DNA of 64,000 bases from Climacteris rufus (Eukaryota > Chordata > Aves > Passeriformes > Climacteridae). Position 1 is the first letter of the stretch; each line of letters opens with the position of its first letter. The stretch is taken from NCBI GenBank assembly GCA_013398175.1, contig VZRZ01007306.1, positions 1,234 to 65,233 on the forward strand. Direction: 5' to 3'. This document shows, piece by piece, positions 1 to 11,960 of this stretch. The position numbers were made by a program, and so were the translations under genes. A model generated the notes under the pieces. That model saw nothing but the letters and a program-made list of their open reading frames with translations, was not told where the DNA came from and ran no database searches.

Positions 1-2551
1 TCTTCTCTCTTTTCCCTGACCAGCTGCCGAATGGCAAGGACTTCTACAGTTACAATCAATTCTGGGGTCCCAGGTGGCAGAGGGGCAGGTGGCAGAGGCA
101 ACCGGACTCTCCAGCAGATGCCACGGCAGTCTCGTGCGGCAAAGGGGGGGCGAGGGGGGGAACAGGCAGCAGAGGGGGGCAGGCAGCAAAGGCAGCCAGA
201 CTCTCCCGGTAACTGCTGTGAGAAAACGCAGCCCGGGGCAACGGGTTCTTCCCAGTGGGAAAAAAGGTTGAATCAAAGCTCACCCAGCCACGAGAAAGAA
301 AGCAGGGCACAGTTGGACCTTCCTCTGGTCACGGCCAAAAGCAAGAGGGCAGCCTCTCCTCTCCCCTTGTCCGATGAGAGTGAGTGCCTCTCCCCATGGC
401 CAGCTCGGCTCTTCCCTTACCTGCCCCCGCCCAAGCACACTCTTTGTCTCCCACAAAAGAGTTGATAGCCCCCATATCACCCAGTCATTTGTTGCTTAGT
501 AACAGTGATGGGAAAAAAAAATTCCAAGGCATCCCTGAACCTCCGACACATACCCACATTGGCATTGAGAAAGGAGAAGGGTGCCAAATAAAATCCTATG
601 AAAAAAACCAAGCCCTCAAGAAAGTGAAAGTCAGAGGCTGAAGAACATAACAGAGACAACATACATAGCCCACAAATTCCTAGAGACAAGCAATGGGGAG
701 GAGGGGGGGGGAGAGATAAATTCAGCATGAAGGCTGAAGGATCCAGTCTGAAATTCAGCTGCAACAGAGGGACAGACTTAGGCACAGGCTGTAGGGTCAC
801 AGTGCCAGAGAATAGCAGCTTGCATCTAAGCTCACTCCCCACCAACCTCACACCATTGCCCAGCATCCACATATGCATACCATTGCCTCTATATTGAAAT
901 TGATAACCCATGCACAACCAACAATGACACTCAGAAAGGCATCCCATTCTGATCTGAAGACAGAAAGTGAAGTTGAAGAGGATACAAGTCCCCTGTCCCA
1001 GAGCTTAATCATTCTCATTTACATGACAAGCCTTATTTCTAATTGGCATTTGTTCAGTTCAGCTTCCAGGCACTGGTCCCTGTTACATCCTCCTCCTCTA
1101 AGTGCCCAAGTGCTTATGCCCTCAAAACTCCATTCCTGAGAAAATACATATAAGCATTCTAGCACATCACTTCATTAGAAATCCTGCACAAGCGAATCTC
1201 TGCTCTGCAACAACTCCATTAAGAATTGAAATATGAAAAGTTCTAACTAGACATAAAAAAAAAAAAAAAAGTTGTTTTATTTGTGCCTGGAAAGCCAGAA
1301 TGAAACTTTTTTGAGAGCTGTGTGACAATAACAGACCTTTAAATTGTACAAGAACTTCTGAAAATATGGCCCTAATTACATTACTCATAAAAGAGTTATG
1401 CCCAAAATGCCAGTGTTCAGTGTGCTGAATAATGAGCAATCCTGGGTACTTACAATTAAAAAAATAGTTTCTAAAGGCAACCGGATACAATTACTTATTA
1501 AGGTTGAATAAGCAGATGTTTAATAAAGCTTACTCTATTTAGAGCATCCAGTTATGACAAAGAATGAGGTCAGTTTGATTTTAACACCTCAGTCTGGATT
1601 TAGTTGTCCAGCTGTCAGCTTCCATTTTGAAAACACTGACCTCCAATCGTACCTTCTAAAACATACGAACAAAACATGTGAACACCAAAGAGCTTAGCCC
1701 AGCAAGGACAGACTGGCAGTTGTTGGAAACCCATCATGAAGTCAGACTTTGTCTTTGGGATTTAGCCCATCAATGTGAGCCATAAGTAGGCAACCATCAA
1801 CAGTGACTGGGGAAAATGTAGATGCTCTGACTAACCTCAGCTGCTTCCATGATCTGTAGAAAAAAAATAGGATATCCAAACAACAAAGCACACAAAGGTG
1901 CATCAGAGGCCCTCGATAATTAGTGCATCACAAATAGAAGTAGGCCAAGAAGGGAAGAAGATAAAGTAAGAGACACAGCAGGATTATTACAAAAAAAAGG
2001 GGCAGGGAGGAACTGCATGGTAAAAAGCTGGCTGGTGCCAAAAGCTGCTGCACTTCACTGGATAAGTGGCCCACGGCCGGGAAGGTAAGGAAGGGAACAG
2101 TTACAGCATCTTACAAGTAGAGGTAAAGAACAGCCTTTCTTTAAAGACAGACCGAGAGGGGAGGGGAGATTTGGAACAACCTGGTGCCACATAAGGAAAA
2201 GGAGAATTATCAAATTACTGCAGAACAGCTATTGTAATTCACTTGAAACTGTTTTCTATTCTGAAAACCATTATATTAATTTTCTTTTAGCACAAAAAAT
2301 TCACACTGCTTTGCTATGTCACATTACTTCTTATGCTCATGCATTAGAGCTGTTGCAAATGGGACTGAGCATTGTAAATCCTGGCCTAACAGTGAGAGTG
2401 TGATAACCCAATTGCTGTGTTGCCTGTTATTGCTGCTATTTCCCCTAACAGAACAGCACTATTTGCCTTGAGAAGTACATGGGCTCATGGGTAAGTGGCA
2501 GTGCGAAGACACAACAAGAAAATAACATGTTAGGACTGAAAAATTACTCAC
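1..2551. other. Intron of PSD3, left-edge segment
   Basis: No exon is recognised here. Contents are a GC- and purine-rich stretch near 100-260, an A14-15 tract near 1256-1270, and otherwise unique-looking A/T-rich sequence. Open frames in the first 650 bases are low-complexity and lack splice support. The next PSD3 exon, continuing the PH domain, is not in this segment. Confidence 0.6.
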
Positions 2552-2745
2552 TTTTCTTTCCGTCCATATCTGCATGGATTTTTCGAGCCAGAAATCCAGT
2601 TTTATACACAGCAGCATTAGGGTCATGAGGGATGTCCAGGAATGGGTTGTTTGAGTTGCCAATTCGACTGACAGCCTTTGTCTGGCTCCCATTATCCTTT
2701 TCATCTGTACCATCTGAGTGAGACTTTTTTTTCTCTTCTTCATCC
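2552..2745 (-). CDS. PSD3: PSD3 coding exon, linker and start of the PH domain
   Basis: This 194-nt exon has acceptor TTTTTTTAAG and donor AAGAAAA|GTGAGT. It begins with the final base of Val and ends after one base of the next codon. The first part is charged, DEEEKKKSHSDGTDEKDNGS, then SRIGNSNNPFLDIPHDPN, and it ends AAVYKTGFLARKIHADMDGK. The last segment is the first beta strand and loop of the PH domain, which binds phosphoinositides and carries EFA6 proteins to the plasma membrane. The rest of the PH domain must lie beyond position 1. The wording around NPFLDIPHDPNAAVYK is the main reason for choosing PSD3 within the family. Confidence 0.94.
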
Positions 2746-3799
2746 CTTAAAAAAAATCATGCATGAATGATGGACTGACCAAAAAAGTTTCATTTAGCAA
2801 TTCTTGAACCTTTTAGCTCCTTGTCAAAACCTACCTCTCTCTATATAGGGGGCCATATTTAGGGAGCAGCCTAGAATATACCAAAATATAGTCGTATCAT
2901 ACCAACGCTTTCATTCACCTACTTTGCCAGCACAGGACACAGAATTGCCACAAAGCTGATTTCCATTACTGTCTCGAAAGATAAGACTTCAAGAGTGTGC
3001 TGTATCCTCCAGCTTCACCTTCTTAATTCCACTTATTTGAGTGCTACAATGGGAAATACTTGCCTGCTGGGTTTTCTTGAAAAATCCCCAATTTCTTCAT
3101 GAGTTCATATGTAGATGAAAAGAATACTACAGCTCACTGTGGCTTACTCCTTAACTTAGTACATGAAACACAGACTCTACCTCTTTTTCTTCATTTTTCT
3201 CTGCAGACTAACATAAAAGTAGCAATTTAAAAATAAAAACTACACTCGGTGTATTATGTTATCTGTACTTTGGAAACAAAATGCTGCTCAAAATGTTACT
3301 TACTAGGGCAATGTATACAACATAGCTCTTGGGGACAACAATGCAAGTCACAAGCACCACCTGACTGATAAACGCCTTTTTCCTTGTCACAGGCAAAGGC
3401 TAAAAAGGACTAGGCAACCTAGAAAACAAAGGGTGTCCATCACAAGAGCAGGACACGGTTTTCAGAAAACAGGCCACTTAATCTGGGGTATCTGGAGGAA
3501 TCACAACTAGTGTCAGATTACAGAGCAGCCCTTCATCCATTGAAGTCCACATACATTCCTCTCCAGGAGACTAGGAAAGGTGTATTACAGTGGATGAAGG
3601 CTGTCATTGGAAAGTCATGGTAGCAGTATTCCTCCTAAGACCAGCACTTGATTTAAAAGAAAAAAAAAATCATTTAAGCATAATGATGGCTAATCTTGCC
3701 AACCCATTAGGGATGGGCCTCAAGTTGCTACATCTCACAGGACCCAGATGACTGGCAGAGAGAGCAAGCTCAGGCAGATCTTCCAATCACATGTGTATG

Positions 3800-3882
3800 C
3801 ATTGGAAGGGACTGCCCAGGGAGGTGGAGGAGGTCTTTTCCAAACCAGACGATTCCAAACAAAATGATTCTATGATTCTATA
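3800..3882 (+). repeat. CR1 LINE 3' end fragment
   Basis: GGGACTGCCCAGGGAGGTGG, then AGGTCTTTTCC, then the octamer repeat ATGATTCTATGATTCTAT is the 3' tail of a plus-oriented CR1 LINE. Part of the usual tail between the two blocks is missing, so it is internally deleted. Similarity may extend left to about 3690 but weakens. Confidence 0.7.
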
Positions 3883-6800
3883 AAATAGTCTTATAGGGAA
3901 GAACTCAGTGTAAGGAGATAAAAGGATAATAGACTAGTTTGACAACACTGCAACCAAATCCAGAAACACAGGGGCTGTATTAGTGAACTCGGTAGTACCA
4001 GGGAATGTTCCGAAGCATTTGACTTTGATCACCTCATACTAATTGCAGAGATACAGTCAAGTAGGTGCACCGTATCTTCATGATGTTGTCTTGCAAGGTG
4101 TGCTAATTAAGAGGAACAAAACTTTTACTCGAAGACTTGATTCCTGCAAGGAAGAGCAGTCCTTGCATCTTTCAGGCTATTGATGTGTGCTTTTCCACTC
4201 CAGAGCAGAAAGTTCTACAAAAACTTTTTATTAGCCAAAGCAATAAGAACTTCTTAGAGTATGCTTTGGTTGAAGCCCTCTCCCAATTGAAAAAGTGTAA
4301 GCATTTCTGACAATTTTGTTTGTTCCCACCCTTCCTGTGTCTCACTAGCTCACTAGCTGTTGGTAAGTCTGAACCATTGTGTGTCATGTGTTTCTTACAC
4401 ATATGTCCATTCCAGAAGCAAATTCTCTCAACACAAGTCTGAGGCACTTAATCCAGACTAAAATCTCTCAAAGGGCATAAGCACTCAAGGCTGATTTGTC
4501 ACACGGAAGTGCCTTGTGAATTCTGGGATTTCAGCCACGGACACAGCAGATTTCTCCTTGTCAGCAGAGACCTACTGCAGTAAAAGGCTTAACATTTTTT
4601 TGGAATAAGCTATCTCCTTTGGAGCTATGGGAGTGAATTATTGTATACTGATCAACATACCAGTGCCCTTAACCAAGCAGCCACAGTGGTGTGATGAGCA
4701 ATCTTGGGGGAACCACTAAGTGCTGGGGACACTCTGCACCTCTGTGGTAGCTATTAAAACAGGAATTCCTCAAAAGACATGGTGAACAAGGGCAAAATAG
4801 CACCTGCTGTCATCTGCTGCTGTGACTGCTGGTAGCACTGAACAAACCTTTAATTGGCCCTTTGCTCGATCATGAAAATGGACATCCTTGAGACTCAGAA
4901 ACTTCAGACATTTCTGAGAGCTGAGCAATCTGACAATATGTATTAGGGCTGAGACAGACAGTCAGTCTGCAAGATGCAATGAAGGAAGCCAGAGGCAAGG
5001 ACTCATTACAAACAAGAAGTGGAAGAAAACCAGGTGTTCTAGGACTCACTTCCTCAAATACTCCACATGTTGCTTCAGCGGTCAAACATAAGAAGAAAGC
5101 AGGATTACTGGAAGGAATGTCAAAGTAACAAAAAAAGTTCAGATATTAGTTTTTCCCCAGATATCCTTCAAAACTGACTGAACAGGTAAGTCCTGGATAC
5201 TGTTTATCAGGGATGTAATAATTTGAGTTTACTCCTAACAACCCTTTACTTTTGCAAGAGAGAACTGCAGAAAATTCAGCAGGCCTCTGGGTACACAAAG
5301 CTGAAAAGTGGTCTTTGTTTGAAACCCTAAACTGTGGGGAATGTGACTACTCCCCCATCCTCAGATGGCTCTCACAGATCATTCAGCATGAAGGTCTCCA
5401 GTGATGTGGAGGTAAGAGTCAGTAGGTTGGGGCCTCCGTGTAGCTATGCATGGAGTCATGGATGTAGTGTTACACAAGTATGGTTGAGGTCCTTTGTATG
5501 GGCAGGACCTCTCCTTTCCATTTCGTACAGGAAGTCCTCACGCCTTTGGAGGGAAAAAACCCACAATGATTCCAAAACACCTTTTAGAATAGGTGAAACA
5601 TCATCATGAGGGTTCAGTTAGGCCTGCAGAAGTCTTAAGAAATTTTCTGCCCCTGATCAGCAGAGGAAGATAATTCCCAGGTCTGAAAGCAGTTCCTCTG
5701 GGGACCCCTGTCAGATGGCTGAAAGGGGTTGATAGCTGCAAAACCTACTGTAGGTCCCACTTTCCATCCACAGGAAATGAGACCTACAGTGTCTCTGCTC
5801 TGCACAGTACTGGTGACAGGAAAAAGTTACCATCTGTAGAGTTTGTTCAAGAATCTGCTGCTGATGTTTGCAAAGTTTCCCAAAACAAGAAGCTTCAGTT
5901 CCACCTCCCTAAGCCTGTCTTTTTTGGAAAAGGACCTGCAGGCAGAGCAGTAACCAACCTTCTGGCTGCCCATGAGAACCAGCACACAAAAGCCAGGATC
6001 TGCTTGCTCTAGCACTTGTAGTCACAGCATTGACACAGCAATGTTTTCCTTCCCAAACACATGATCATTGACAACTAGAAAGAGTTTGCCTCTTATAGAT
6101 GTGAAAAACAGAAAAATCTAGACATTGCCATTTTGGCGAAGAAATGCCTTTTTTTGCGTCTCCCAAAAAGACCCTATACAATGAAGTCCCAGTTTTGTCT
6201 TCTGGGAGAAAAGCACCATCCAGTTTTCTCAGTAACAAAAATATTTCTGTACACTCTATGGTCTGATTTGAGGCTCTGCCTTGGAAAACTTTGAAGGCAT
6301 TAATCTGGAAAGATGTGATCAAGCTGTTCATTTTTGAAAGTTTGCTTCATCTCTTCATTTGTTCAAATAGCAAACTCACAGGACATGGCAAAAGGTTCAG
6401 TTCATCCATTTAAATATTGCAACTGGAAAAAAAAATCAGGTTTGTAACACATGCATCTGTAGAACTGATAGCATCTGTATTAGGAATTTGACTTGAGACA
6501 AGTTTTGGCATCTTTCCCAGTAGGAGGAGGGAAGAAAGTAGAGACAGGTTGATTATGACACAACCCCTCTATAACACCAATCAAAAAGTTCCAAACAGGA
6601 AACACCCTACAACTTGGGAGACAAAAAGTTAATTATAATAGGGAGAGATTTCTCAGTTTGGCCTAGAAAACTGTGAGCTTCAGCACAGATGTCTTTATAA
6701 CTAACCTGATCTCAGCATCACAGTTTGATTTGGCAGCATCCCTTTCCCACCATTCCTGTCTCAATGACCTGTTTTGTTTTGACTGAAAGGAGATGGTTTT

Positions 6801-7254
6801 TCAGTGTTGTCCAGAAAAACAAAAAAAGAATATACCATGACCATCTAAACTCCTCTGGAAAAGAAAACTAGTTAAAAATACTGACTGCTTAAAAACCAAG
6901 TGATTCTCCTAAAAACTACACTGATCTGCTGAGAGGAGGCTTTTGGGACACAAATGGCTCAAATGCAGTCATTTGGCTTTAGCAATTTTTTAAGTTGTGC
7001 TTTGGAAGTTCATATATTAATCCTAGATCATCTATTTTAAGAGGATGATTTTATTACTCCTATTACCTTCAAAAGGAAACAGAAATAGTATTACAAACAA
7101 TGGAAAACAATAATGTTCACCACCAGACTTCCATATAGACATCACACAAACAAAGCATATTTATCTCTGGCACCTTTGTAATCAAATGGATTTTTCTTTT
7201 TCAGCTTAACACTGACAATGAACAGTGTGAAAACCAAAGAATGAGCAACACCTA

Positions 7255-7470
7255 CAATATTTAGGATATAGTATTATAGACGATGGGACTGAAGGGATGT
7301 TAGGACTCAGCCAATTCACCTCTTTAAGGTTGGATCCACTCTTCCTAACCCATTCCAGACAGAATAACCCGTTCACAAAAAACTCCAATGAAAGAACTTC
7401 TGTAGTTCATCTGGGCAAATCTATGCCCTGGTTTAAAAGGCTTATTGCTAGAAAACTTTTTTAAAGGCTG
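7255..7470 (-). repeat. Old CR1-like LINE 3' fragment (degraded)
   Basis: Scattered matches to the minus-strand form of an ancient amniote CR1-type 3' region are visible: GATGGGACTGAAGGGATGTT, GGATCCACTC, CCATTCCAGACA, AAAAACTCCAATGAAAGA. Divergence is far greater than for the 10.4-kb CR1. The subfamily cannot be named by eye. Confidence 0.45.
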
Positions 7471-10085
7471 ATTCCAAACTTCCGTTGTTTCGAATTAAGG
7501 CCATCCACAAAGGATATGAAGTAAAATTCACATCTTCGGGATGTGCAGTGTGAACTAGAAGCGTGCTCTCAGGATCCCACATTCACCAGTTCTGGGTACT
7601 CCAGGTCAGATATCTTTATTTTAGAGATTGTGGTATGTGATTCACTTTTAACTTTGTGGAGAACTTGAACCTGGCAATACTGCAGAAAAAGAGCTGTAAT
7701 GCAATTCTTTCTCCAGAGCTGTACTCATGCTTTCCTGTTCAAAAAGGATAAAAGAATACTCCTACTGAAAGTCTCTAGAGCACATCCGTTGATTAAGGTG
7801 TCACTTCTCTTGATTACAAAATTGAACTCAATGGTAGCCTTTTCTTTGTGTGGGCTTTGGATCAGACTATAATTCTACTGGAAATGTACAGCATACCGTT
7901 TAGGATGATAATACACTTAGCTCACAGCTAGTAAGGAAAGGATTGGGTAGCAGTCTTTCACCATCTTATGTATCATCATTACCCTCTCCTGCATATGGAC
8001 TTACTGATAGCCATTAATCCACTAAATAAAGTACTTTCAGAGCAGTTCTTAAACATTTGCTTAGCTCATGAGCATCTAAGATACTCAAAGGGGTTCTGGC
8101 TGAAGAAAAGGCACTCCTTTGACATACCAGCATTCTAGGAGAGCCTATACTGGGTTTTGCAGCCCTATCTTCACCTTTGCCTTACCTCCCCATTTCTTCC
8201 CCTGCCAAGTCCACTAGTGGAGCTAAGGAATAATCTTTGGAAGGGAGAGAGGATCTTCCTTAGTCCCATCAGAACAAAACTGATAATGTCTTCTTCCCAT
8301 TCAGCTTTCTCTACAGATCACAACAGTAGAGCATGAGAGTTATGTGCCTCCTGCCTCTAGCTTAGGCAGCCCCAGGGCTCCCTGGAGTCATTACTTTACA
8401 CCAACCACACATATCTCTGTAAAAGTGAAGTATCTTCACACTCCCTCTTCCATCCAGTATTGTCAGGTCTAAAGGTACAAGGACAAACCTCTTTCATTAT
8501 GTCCAGAATTATCTTTGTTTCTCATAATGGAAATTAATTGCAACAGACGTCCCAGCTATCTGCCAGTCTCAGATTGGAACAGACAATTGGCTGCTTTGGG
8601 CATTTTCCTGTGAGAAGGTGGCTTTATATCCACCCAAAGTCTTATATAAGAGAGAGTCTGAATTATCCCTCCTCAAACCTGCTTAGAATTTCCCCCCAAA
8701 CAAGGGACATGGACTAGACTATGTGAATGCCAAAGCAGTTACCACCTATACAGGAGCAAGCTATCTCATAAATCACCTTGACTGAAGTTCATGGGAGCAG
8801 AGCCAGTCATGAGCCAGTTCCCACCTGGAGGCTGCCCAAGTGTATTAGACACGGTATGGTCTCTTGGCAAGAGCTAGAGGAAAATTCTGACATCGAGAAA
8901 GTCACATAGTGGATTCTGCTGATTCTAAAGTACCTGTGACAAACAGCTCTCCTGTGACATGTAAGATTCACACAGCGTATTCCAGGTCCAAGACACAATC
9001 TGCAAAAATGTCTCCCACTATGATTTTTAATGCTCATCAGAGATGGCACTTCTTGCTGATTCCCCTTAGTAGCACACCTTCTTTACTACTCTGACATCAC
9101 CTAACACATTTCTGAACTGGGACTACAATCCCAGTTGGAACCAGCAGCCCTTGTAAGTGAGGTTCCATACTCTGACAAGAAATTCATCTGCAGATCAAGA
9201 ACTTAAAACAACGAAGATCAGAAACCAATGGCCTGCAAGACCTCTGGCAGTTGCTTGGACTTCTAGCACACGTGCAGGAGCATGCATTCCAGACATACAC
9301 TATTCCCAAGAAAGTAAGGTTTCAGGTATGTAAATACATGCAGGGAAATACCTTTGCCCAGCCAAAATAGATAAAAGACATCATTCTTCCATTTTACACA
9401 AAATCCACTATTCTGCAAGTGGCAAAATCTAAAGGAGATCCTTCTACTTTGTGCTGGCATAACTAGATTGCATGAAACCTAAGCACTCAGAAATGTCAAT
9501 TTAACACAATCAGAAATTGAAGCTTTTTCTTGTCTGCAGGATTTCCATAGTTAACAAGTGTTAGCCTGTCAAAAGCAGCTAAGGATTGGAGGGGGGGATG
9601 TCAGACTTTGTCCAATTTATCATCTTTCACATTAGGTTGTTGTCAAGTTATCCATAGTTAATCAGGAGACAAACCAAAACAATAAACCAACTGCAGGAAA
9701 CTCAATCCAAGATGTGTGTTTCTATTCAGTGGTTCTGACACAATGAACAAAAAGATATAGGGAGAAGTCAACTTCTGTTTTATTTATGGAGTCTTAGAAC
9801 AACAGAGGATTTAATTTCTCTCTTTTCAGGCTGAAGTTTCCTACTAAATGAAATGTCCTCTTTCCTTACAAATCCAGTTGGCTCCTATCATTAACAACTC
9901 CCTGTGCTGGAGAAACAGAGGAGACTGTATTGCCAGGTCATTCATTAGCAAAAAAGCAAACTCATTATGTACACTGGCTATCTTTACAGGCTTTGGAGCC
10001 CACACAGATGGCGACATAGGAGATATAAACAAATTACTACACAGGTACTATTTTTAAAATCATAATTTCTACATAGTGTACTTAC

Positions 10086-10129
10086 ACTGCCCATTCCAGC
10101 TTCTCATTCTTGATTGAATTGTAGAGGGC
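10086..10129 (-). CDS. PSD3: PSD3 coding exon linking Sec7 to the PH region
   Basis: This 44-nt exon has acceptor CCTTTTGCAG and donor GCAGT|GTAAGT. It encodes ALYNSIKNEKLEWA and two bases of Val. This is the last Sec7 helix and the start of the linker to the PH domain. It enters at phase 0, accepting either the 33918-34007 exon (full-length form) or the 21508-21666 exon (short form), and leaves after two bases (GT|G). An alternative donor two bases earlier would break the frame, so GTAAGT is the chosen site. Confidence 0.93.
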
Positions 10130-10384
10130 CTGCAAAAGGACAGAAATGAGATGGAGTTATTGTTTGATCCCTGCTACACATATATTAATATGTTGAGGAA
10201 AGACACACAACTAATATCAGCAAGCAAGCTGCCTCTGATCAAGAAAGTACAATATATCTGTTAACGGCAATGCGAGAATCTTCAGTAGAAATTTCACCAA
10301 AGGAAAAAATACTGAATGCAGATTTTGAGAGTACCATCACTTCCTCAAGCAGGTTTTTGAGGTTTGTGGTTTGTGTCTTTTTAA

Positions 10385-11960
10385 GATCACAGAATCACAG
10401 AATGGCCTAGGTTGGAAGGGACCTTAAGGCCCATCTAGTTCCAACACCTCTGCCCTGAGCAGAAACACCTTGCACAAGACCAGGTTGCTCAGAACCCCAT
10501 CCAGTCTGGCCTTGAACACTTCCAGGGATGGGGCATCTACAACTTCTTTTCCAGTGCTTCATAAAACTTACAGTAAAGAGTTTCTTCCTTAGAAGAAACA
10601 AATAGTCTAACATATAGTCTAAACCTACTCTCAGTTTGAAGCCATTGCCCCTTGTCCTTTCACCACATGCACTTGTAAGAAGTACTTGTAGGCTCCTTCC
10701 AGGTACTAGAAGGCCGCAATTAGGTCACACTTAAGCCTTCTCTTTTCCAGGCTGAACAATCCCAATTCTCTCACAGCAAGTGTGGTCCATCCACCTTATC
10801 ATCTTGGTGTCCCTCCTCTGGACTTGCTCCAACAGGTCAGTGTCGTTCCTGGGGAACCCAGGGGACCCCAGGGCTGGGTGCAGTGTTCCAGGTGGGGTCT
10901 CACCAGAACAGAGCAGAGGGGCAGAATCCCCTCCCTCACCCTGCTGGCCACGCTGCTTTGGATGCAGCCCAGGACATATTTGGCTTTCTGGGCTGTGAGT
11001 GCACATGGCTGGGTCATGTCCAGCCCCTCATCCACCAGCACCCCCAAGTCTTTCTGGGCAGAGAGGCTCTCCATCTGTTCATCCCCCAGCCTGTGCTGAT
11101 ACAGGGGGTGGCCCCAACCCAGATGCAGCACCTTGCACTTTATCTTGTTAAACCTCATGAGATTCCCATGGGCCCACTTCTCTATCTTGCCCAGGAGTCT
11201 CTGGATGCCATCCCATCCTTCAGGTGTGTCAACGACACCACTCAGCTTGGTGTCATCTGCAGATCTGCTGAGGGTGCACTTGATCCCTTCATCCATGTCA
11301 TTAATGAAGATATCAAATAACACTGGTTCCCACATAAACTCCTGAGGGACACCACTTGTCACTGATGTCCAGTGTGAGCCATTGAATCACTACCTCTGGA
11401 TGTGATCATCCAATCCATTTCTTATCCATCTAACAGTCCACGCATCAAATCCATCTCTGTGCAATTTAGAGGGAAGCATGTTGTAGGGGACTGTGTCAAA
11501 GGCTTTACAGAGGCTCAGATAAATTACATCTGTAGCCCCCCCCCTTGTCCACTGATGGAGTCACTCCATCACTCAAGGCCACTAGAATTGTCAGGAAGAA
11601 CTTGCCCTTGGTGAAGCCATGCTGGCTTTCCCCAGTCACTTCCCTGCTCTCCATGTGCCTTAGCACAGCCTCTAGGAGGATCTGTTCCATGTATTCCCAG
11701 GCACAGAGGTGAAGGTGATGAGCCAGTAGTTCCAAGGTCCTTCCTTTCTACCCTTTTAAAGGACGGCTACAATGTTTCCCCTCTCCCAGTCATCTGGGAC
11801 TTCACCAATACCACTGTGAATTCATGACTACCATGACATGGACAGTGGCTTGGCAACTACATCAATCAGTTCCCTCAGGACTCTGGGATGCACCTCATTG
11901 GTTCCCACAGACTTATGTACATTCAAGTTCCTCAGGTGGTCATGAACCTGAATTTTCCTT
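10385..11960 (-). mobile_element. CR1 LINE, 5'-truncated, ORF2 reverse-transcriptase remnant
   Basis: The left end, TCACAGAATCACAGAATGG followed by GGTTGGAAGGGACCTTAAGG, is the reverse complement of a CR1 3' tail, so the element runs on the minus strand, in gene sense. Translating it on the minus strand gives CR1 ORF2 pieces: QHGFTKGKFFLT near 11.65 kb, and a frame at about 10.8-11.36 kb with SGVPQEF, the RT catalytic box ADDTKLSGVV, and DLGVLVDEGLDMTQP. Frameshifts and stops separate the pieces. CR1 inserts retrotranspose in avian nuclei by target-primed reverse transcription and are usually 5'-truncated, as here. It cannot now be active. Confidence 0.9.

Larger units (their letters stand above)
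2746..10085. other. PSD3 intron, 7.3 kb
   Basis: This intron separates the PH-start exon from the 44-nt linker exon. It holds a short CR1 3' end near 3.8 kb and an old CR1-like scrap near 7.3 kb. The remainder is A/T-rich sequence in which I see no coding, RNA or clear repeat signal. Confidence 0.6.

Noticed and set aside
31..465. 144-residue open frame at the left edge
   Set aside because: Low-complexity Gly/Arg/Gln-rich sequence, overlapped by frames on both strands, no splice or domain support.
10883..11320. 145-residue plus-strand frame
   Set aside because: Antisense to the CR1 reverse-transcriptase remnant.
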